Of a DNA stretch of 64,000 bases, positions 49,901 through 59,195 are shown piece by piece; position 1 is the first letter of the stretch, and every line of letters starts with the position of its first letter. The stretch is from Akebia trifoliata (Eukaryota; Streptophyta; Magnoliopsida; Ranunculales; Lardizabalaceae): the NCBI GenBank assembly GCA_017979445.1, contig CM030716.1, positions 13,553,611-13,617,610 on the forward strand, read 5' to 3'. Under the pieces are notes generated by a model that had not been told where the DNA came from, did not search any database, and worked only from the letters and a program-made list of their open reading frames with translations. A program made the translations under genes and the position numbers.

Positions 49901-52900
49901 TAAAAGCGAACCATTTAAGCCACAAACCGGCCCATTGATACCCCTACTAGGTATGATTTGACAAGACATATATAAAAAAGGAAGAGTCAAGTCTACCTTC
50001 GCAACAGGAGCCATCTCTGCTGCAATATGAATGATATGCAGCCCTGTACTGCAATGATAAGAAAGAAGTGTAAGTTAAAAATAGCATGTCAACATGTATT
50101 CATATTGACACAAACTGATCATAAACTCAGAGAAGTCTATGCAATAGACAACTTTTATGTGGTAAGAAAAAGAAAATACCTCGTTGGAGATATCAGCCTA
50201 AGAAGGGCAGCCACAACGTCAGACTCATTTTTGTCATTACAAGCCAAGTACGCATCACAAATACGTCTATCTCTCTTCCAAGCCATTTCTCTCAAAAACT
50301 TTGCATCATTTGAAGATATTTTCTTCTCCAGCAACCAACCATCTATAATAAGCAACAAGCGACTCCAGAATCCCCATGGCATATCATCCGCAGGTTCATC
50401 GACTGCCTTTCTCTTGCTTTCTTCTTTTATAGTATTAAGTATATCTTGAAATTCCTTAACAGATTCTTGGTATAACTGAACATGAGAATGTATCTCCTCA
50501 TCAGACCTTTGAAGGCGTTCTTCTAAGAGTCGTATTTTCTGTTGCATTAACACGTTATATTGATTCATTTTTTCAGATGACAATCGATACGAATTTGCTT
50601 CTTCGAGAGATTCTTCCAACCTATCAACCTTCTTTCGGAGCTCATGATTTTGTTGTAGAACTGCAATAGCTTGATCTGCTTGTTTGGTGGCCTTATCAAG
50701 CATTCCCTGCAAATTTCCTACCTTACCCCACAAGTCCTTGCACTCAAGTTTTAGTGAAGAAAGTTTTGAAACGTCTTCCTGAGCAACTTCAAGTCTAGAC
50801 TCCAAGTCCTTCAAGGCAGCCTCCAAAGAAGAGCGTTCATTCTCTAGTGCTAATACACGTTCATCTGTCCCCTTGACATTACTCAATTGCTCCTTAAGTT
50901 CTTGTATATCATCCTTCAGAGACATTTTCTCTTTCCTTAATGTGCTAAGTTCCTCGCTGAGAGAACGAAAACTTTCGTCTTTTAAAGTTTTGTTCTGGTT
51001 CTCATATGTGTCGTGATTACTTCCCTCGGTACCACTCCTTCCAGAGAGTTCATTCTTCAGTTTCTCCAATTGATCTTCCAGGAGTTCCACATTTATCTTT
51101 TCTTGGGCTGCAACTTTAATTCGTGCATCAGTTTCTGCCAACCTCATCTCCAAGATCTTAATTTCTCCTTGCAAAGCCGCCTTCTCAGTAATTATCCTAT
51201 CAATATCTTTGAGTGCACGAATCCGAGCTTCATTGAGAAGCAAAATATCTTACAAAGGACAAAAATTAAAAAACAATAAATAAATAAATAAAATAAAGGG
51301 GAAACAGTACACCACTTTAAAATAGAAATTCAATGAAAAAGACAAGAATAAAGAGTTCAGTAGCGTAGGAGAGAAATTGCTAACTTTTTTCAGCATTTCT
51401 TATCATGCCTATCAAATCCTCAAGTCGAAGATTTGAAAGCTGCTCTCCGTTGCTGGCATTCTCAGACTGTTAGACAAAATAGAACATAATTTCTATTAGA
51501 ACTATGGAATTCAGTTTAGGGAAGATAATTCCTTACGAAAAATAAAGATTATAAGTTTATAAATTGTTCTGGACGTTGGGGTAGGGGAAGGGGAAGGGGA
51601 TAGTGGGGCAATTCAAGAAGGCATGAATTAACGAAGGTATGAGGTGGAATAGAAGCCATAAAAATAATATGTCGAGAAATTTGGAGTCCGGAACTATACA
51701 AAACACAAGATTGGCACCAATTAGACCCTTCAGGGATGGATGCAAACAGAACCTATGAGTGCATTACATTTGGGTAGGGTAAACACTTGGGTATGTTAAA
51801 ATTATAAAGAATTAGATATCACTAGTCTGAATATTATTATAGACTATACAATCTATTTAAATAGTATCCACTAGTAGAATTTTTAAATAACTACATCTAT
51901 TTATGCTGTACAATACGAATTATATTTTAATAATTCATATCAAATACATTATATAAGGTTCCAGGCATAGTTATCTAATTTTTAGCTGATATTATACAAC
52001 AAAAATAAATATTTTATCAGAGTTTTCTTGGTTTATGACCATGTCGGATGAAGAGTCCCGATTAAGAAATGATCCTTCAATACTTTCATGAGAACTTATA
52101 TTGTGTTTGTAGACTGTGTTTCAGGCACGTTTATTCATTAATATACAATAGAAAAATCTCAAATCATCAGAAACTACAAAATCATATATATATTGGGTTG
52201 GAGAAGAATACCGAAGACTTTGTCTCCACTAAAGATGTTGCATCATCAAAATCTGCAACTTCAGTGATTTCAACAATAATACTAGAATCAATTTTGTCAG
52301 TAGATGTGTTTTCATCACCAATCGGCTGGAAGTTCTCATTCATTGGTGTTTCCTTATGCAAACTTGAGATAAAATCTGTAGAATCACTATTAATTTCAGT
52401 GCTCTCATTGCCATTTGGTTGGAAGCTCTCATTCATTGGTAAGCGGTTGGAGGATGGTTTTTTCGACTGTTGTTTCTTCTGTTGGGAACTGCATGAATTC
52501 CAATATTTTGTCAATTTAAAACATAATAGGCAAAAAGGGATTGAAGTACAAGATGAGTATGAACTTCTCCTAACATTCAGAATTGAATTACAAGGGTCCA
52601 AATCGATTTTGCCCATAAAATCCTAATGAATGGTAACTCTAAATCACTTCTTTCATGGAAACAAAGCAAACTTCTTACTCATCATACAACATAATTAAAA
52701 AGAGTCTAATTATAGCAAAATATTTTACTCAAGATGTTAAGTTCACAAAAGTATAGCTGAAAGAGATCATCATCTTTATCATAGAAATTTTATCCCAAAG
52801 ATTTGGGGTGGCCAAATGAATCTTGTTCCTCCTTTCAATTCTATCCAAAGCCACATCTTTTGTTATTGAAAGGATGTTCATATCCACTTTCACTATCTCG

Positions 52901-55900
52901 ATCCATGTTTTGTTGGGTCTTCTTCTTGCTCTATTAGAACCTTCAACTTGTATATTCCTTTTAATTGGAACTGTAATCAGCTTTCGTTGAACATGCCCAA
53001 AACAATCTCAATCAATGTTCCCTTAGTTTATCGTATATTGGAGCTATTCCTACATTTTCCAGAATGTGTTCATTTCTATGGCTATCTTTCCTAGTCCTTC
53101 TACTCATCCATCTCAACATCTTCAACTCTGCTAAGCTCAATATATTAACATGATGTTTCTTAACTTCCCAACATTCATTTTGCAACAAGTGCTCAATGTG
53201 AAGGCGAACTTGTGCCAACATTTAATGATTCGCCACATGACAAAAGTGAGTGGCTGAGGCAATGGCCAAGCATCAACCAACTACCAAATCAATACAATAT
53301 CCTACTATTGAATCAAAACGTGTGCCTAACGTGGGAAGAGATGTAAATGTAATGTCATGATGAGTTTCCATTAGTGAGAGAATTCTGGCACATGGGAATT
53401 GATTAGCTAATGTCCTTGCCTCGTATGCTTGAGGCACATTTGATTATTGGTTCTCGCACCAAAATTACCCTTACCTCATTTGCCTTTGGAACATTTGACT
53501 GTTGGCCCTTGCACCAAGGGCCAGTCACACCTCGCTTTTTGGGGGACGCAATTGACCATTGCCCCTAACTCATATTTCGCATTTCCCCCATTCCCATGAG
53601 ACCCGGTTAACCGTTAGTGTACACATGAAAGTGGCCTGACCTCACTTGCCAGAAACAATTTTTTTGTTTGAATAAGTAGAAAAAAATGATTGGCTACCCT
53701 AGCATCAAGGTCATACAGCTTTGCTTGATGAGCACAAATCTAGAAAGTAATTTAGGACATATTAGTTACATGATGCCCCATTTTATATTGAAATGCCTGC
53801 CTCAGAAGCTATCACCATCTCCTCGCCATGTTGAGAACCAAGGTATATAGTGCCAACTAGACCACCTAGTGCACCACTCAAGTTCCAATAGCATGATAGC
53901 AATGTGATACATATATGCTAGCTCGGAGCAACAAAATGTCAATAATACGTGATTGGCATACTAAGTTACTAACAAAGGACCACAGACATTTAGCTTGGAA
54001 CCCTCCACCATCATTTGGCACCATTCCTTCTTTTGTTGCATGAAAGAAGTGAGCATTATTCTTTCAAGGGTGATGATTGAGCCTAGTGCCTCGTCACAAA
54101 ATGCACTCAAGGTAAGGAAGGAGTTGAGATTGCAAGGGGCACCTAGTAGAGAGCACATAAGCAACAAACTAACTTTTATGTTAGGTGTCAGGGGACATTA
54201 TAACACCCCCAACAGCTCCAAGCAGGAATTCAACACTTTCGTTTTTAAGTCATGCACATACGTATTCCAAACAGATTTCAGTTAAAACGCATTTTTGTCC
54301 TTCGATATCCAATATGCCTATAAATAGGGAGCTTGGGGCATAATAAAAGGATCTGACCCATAATCTTGTGCAGCAATCCATAGCTATCACTCCCTTATCT
54401 CTGTTGTTCCACACATTCATTCTAACTCCTTCCAACTTCTCATCTCCCTCAATGCAATGATGATAGAACGGCCATCTACTTGATTTAAGCAAAAGATAGA
54501 ACCGCACACACGCAACAAGTCTAACCTATCATGCCACACCACTATGTCCTTGTCTGGCCTATTTAGATGGGACTCTCTTTGTAGATCATTGAGAAAGTTT
54601 AATATTGCTTTGTACTCAGAAGGCCATCTAGACAATCATTTCTCTTAATTAATATAATACATTTTATATCTTTCAAAAGGGGAAAAAAAGTCCTTGTCTG
54701 CCTTCATAAAATTAAATTAAGGGGAGCTATCGTTTTTTATTTTAATCAAGTAATATTCTGTTTTTAATTGCTTGGTTTGTACATATCTTGTTATTGTGGA
54801 TGGTGGAAAGCATTTACTTCTCTCACACCTTCTAGTTGAATTGACAATTTTCAAATTTTAAATTCTATGTTTAATATTTTTTAATTATCTATAACAATAG
54901 AGATTCTCTTTACAAATATATTTATTGCATGATTTTTTTTATAAGTTTATTGCATTATTAACTAGTGATAAATAACTTAAATGATTTATAGATAAACATT
55001 AGAAAAGAAAAGAGAACCATCATTACCTATTTACTATTTGCCATCCATTATAAATGTGCCCACAACTTATTAGGCATCAAAATGACTTTTTCTTTTATTT
55101 CTGTGTAGGAATAAATCCATAGATTTCTAGGTACAAGATTTTCTTTCATTGCACATATGATATTTCCACTACTGTTTCAGTTATTGTCTACTATGCCTCT
55201 TTTACTACAGTTACAGTTACAGTTCCAGTCTTGATGCATAGTTTCCATCATATGCTATAGTGTCGTTATATAATGCTAAAACGAGTTATAAGGTCTATAC
55301 TTATGTTGCACCCACAAAGGCTTGGAAGCATCTTAAAGAGAGTGACCTAGTTTGCACTTCAACCCATTGTTTATCTAGTCAAAAGTGAAAAAGTACATTA
55401 TACATCTATTTTTGGGAAACAATGAAAAGGTACAATTTTCAGCGATCACAAGGCATACATAATTTTATTCATGATTAGGGAAATTTTGTTTAAAAATTCT
55501 ATTACTTTTGGCATCTGCTTTCATAATGAAAATAACATAAGTTAAATTAGTATTCAGGCAATTGTCTTCTTCATTTAGATGCTACTCTTCTATTTTGACA
55601 CTGTGACTCCATCCTTGGATCTCTGGGTTGGTAAAACTCCATATCTAGAGTTCCTGTAAAGTAGCAAGACTCCATTTCTATATCCTCCTTATTGTATCTT
55701 TCTTGTTTTATTTTGGTTTGATTTCTGTACATATATCTTAGTGTACTGTCTTTTAAATCCTAATCTTACAAAAACTCCATCAAATGCATTCAGCACACAC
55801 TCCAACATGGGATTCGACTTTGTAACCAAATTCTTCGACGGAAGAACCCTGTTTTTAGCCTTTTTCATTTGCCAAGTTACCTGGTTGAACCATATAATCC

Positions 55901-58900
55901 ATCTTTCCAACTACCACCAATCTGCAGACTAACCCTAATCTGAAGCTTCAATATGAACCATGCATATTCAACTTCAATATGCAGAGCCACATCAATATTC
56001 AGCTTCAGTTTGTACACCACCTCAAATCAATAATTCAAACTTGTCAACCAGCACAAATCTAGAGGTCACATTTTCAGACTAGCTCTAACCTCCAGGTTCG
56101 TTTTTAAATTCTCCCCTATTGGCAGGTTGATCACATCTATCAGGCATTAAATTCTGGTATTAGATCAAGTCATGATCCATAACACATCAGTTCATTCAGC
56201 TGATAAGTAGTCACCAGCATGGTTCAAACTATTGTATCATATCATAATATTTTGCTACTAAATATTCCTAGAATTAAATGTTTCGGTTTGCAAATGTTTT
56301 GGTTTGTATTGGTATTATGTCAGAATGTTTTGATCAAAACATTTTGAAACAAACAAAAATCAGAAAAAAAAAAAAAATAGTAATGGACTCTCCACATTAA
56401 TGGAATTGTTGCACAGAGAAAGAGATTCGAATGATATCAACAATCTTTGCAAAAAATATTTCAGCCCTTTTGAATCTAGGTTTTTTGTAGAGGGAGTTAT
56501 ATGTTAAGGAGTTGTTCCCTAATGAAGTCTAGAAGGAAAGAAGCCACAATCTTCTAATTAAAATCAAATGTCTTATCCATTAGGCTACGGGTATTTGGTA
56601 GTTCATTAAAAGTTGAAACATTAAATATAAAATCTAACTTAGCATATCAATGTTAAAAAAAATGACATACTTAAAAAAATATTTTTATTTTATAACCTAA
56701 AACATGTTTTTTTTTTACATTATTTATCATTATCATTAAAAATATTGATTTTTCTGCATGTTTCAAAAAAATCAAAATGTATCAAAATGTTTTTGTTTGT
56801 ATCGATGAATGTATCGGCATAATCACCAAGTCAGGGTTCGGGAATAAGTTGGCAGGGGAAAAAGTCAAAAAAACGAAAAAATGGGGAAAAATCAAAATAG
56901 TGTTAGGATAATGTTTTTTTTTTTTTTACTAAGAGGTCTTATCATTTATCTCATCAAATCCTACTTTAGCGAAAAAACCCTTTAAAAAGTAATGATGAAA
57001 TCACATTTTTTTGTTTAAATCACGACTTTCGTTTAAACTGTGATTTTTTTCAAAAAGTTGTGATTTAATCACCAGTCATTAAAATTGCAATTTAATCACG
57101 ACTTTTTGAAAAAATCAACGACTTTGGTGACAATGTGTATCAGTTGTATCCTTGATCGAAACAAAATTTTAAACCTTAGTCACATAAATGGAAATATGAG
57201 TACCAAGAATTTCTCCCACAACCTCATCATATTATCACTAGAAGGGAATGCTATGGTTGCAAAATAATAATAATAATAATAACCTAAGGTTGATTTCCTT
57301 GGCTTGTTTGTCTTTCAAGAAACAAGGAGTGCCTAGTTCAAAATTTTAAGTGCAATGAAGCAATGATTTTTCATACGACTTTGGATTCAAGATGAATTTG
57401 AGTGACCGGGAAATAAATACCATCTATTGTTCATAATCTTCCCCCCTCCTCCTCCTCTTACAACCATTGTTTGAGAACAAGAGATTGCGGTCAGGTAACC
57501 ATGATGGTTCATTCTCGTGTTTGGATTCTGATATGGGTCTTTCCAGGTTCCTTTGTTTGTGTGAACTTCCTCTTTTCAGTTATTTTGGCATTTCTTAAAT
57601 GTTTCCACCTTGAAAGGATGTTTGAAGGAAAGGAAAATGAGGCCTTGAGACAATCTTAAGATTGCAAGAGATGTACATTAATTAGTTTAGTTGTAGTTTA
57701 GTTGTTTGTTCTTTTTTGAGGTAGATCTTCAATACCTCACCTTTAGTTTGTATTTCCTTATCTCCAATCTTTGCAAAAACTATTTCAATCCTTTTCAAAC
57801 TACATTTTTTGTAGAGGGATTTTTATTTTAAGGAGTTATTCTCAAATGAAATCCAAAAGGAAGAATCCAGATATTAAAATCAAATGCACTATCCATTAGG
57901 TTACGGGTATTTGACAGTTCATTAAAAGTTGAAACATTAAGTAAAAAACCTAACTTAGTGTGTTATAAGCATATTGGTGTCCAATAGCTTATATCAACAT
58001 GAAAAATATGACATACTTAAAATAAATATTTCTATTTTACAACCCATAACATGTTTTTTTACACTATTTATCATTAAAATATTGATTTTTATGAATGTTT
58101 CGCGTATGTTTTGGAAAGTTCGAAATATATCAAAATGTTTCAATTTGTAGCAGTGAATGTATCAGTTGTTTCCTTGATCAAAATGAATTTTAAACCTTGG
58201 TCACATGAACAGAAATGTGAGTACCAATAATTTCTCGGAATGTTATGGCTGCCAAAACAAAAAATAATAATAATAATAATAATCTAAGGTGGACTTCCTT
58301 GGTCTGTTTGTCTTTCTAGAAAGAAAGAGCGCCTAGTTCAAGATGTTAAGGTGCAATAAGGCAAATGATTTTTCATGGGTCTTTGGATTCAAAATGAATT
58401 TCAAAGATCGGGAAATAGATACCATCTTGGAATATTGCAATATTTATTACTAATTTTACCACTAATCCATCCCACTTAAACCCTATTGGAAACAAGAAGA
58501 TCTTTCATTCAACAAAGCTTTGAAGGAAAAAAGGAAAACAGAATCATTTCTTGCATTTCTAAGCATTTAAAATTCTTCCAGTAATTCTACACATTGTAAC
58601 CAAGGCACAAATTTATAAGAATTTTACAAATTATAAATCAACGCAAGGGAACTCAAGAACTCTAAATACTCAATAGTGCATCACTTAAACAAATTATATA
58701 AATTATAAGTCCAGTATATTTAAACCTCTACAAATTAAGAACAACTTCAAGAACTATCAAATTTAATGGAAAAAAAAAACTATCAAATTCTAAAGAAACC
58801 CATTGAAGAGTAAGAATAAAGAAATCAAGAAAAGAATGTGATCCAGGACCGTGAATGTTATCATCCTGTTTAAATGTCTAAAAGAAACAAGGAACCCCAT

Positions 58901-59164
58901 TGTTGCAACAAAAAAAAAAACAGAAAACAGAAAAATATCGAAACAAAAAGAATCCAAATCCAAGGAAAGTCGTTCAATTAAAAAAAGAACAACAAAAAAA
59001 ATCTACCACATAATTCAATCGATAATCAAGAACGATAAATTTTCAAAAAAAATCACGAAAATGAGAGATTGGGACGGAGAGAAGATCCCCTAATTCCTCG
59101 AGTGTAAAACTCAATGAGATCCAATAAATTTTCAATATTTTTCATGAAAACTAGAGATTGGAAT

Positions 59165-59195
<31 letters not shown>

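Noticed and set aside
50027..50449. A 140-codon ORF on the + strand.
   Set aside because: It is the antisense of SS4 exons 4 and 5, where the - strand matches starch synthase throughout.
52069..52626. A 185-codon + strand ORF.
   Set aside because: It is antisense to SS4 exon 2 and its flanking introns; the - strand reading joins in frame to exons 1 and 3.
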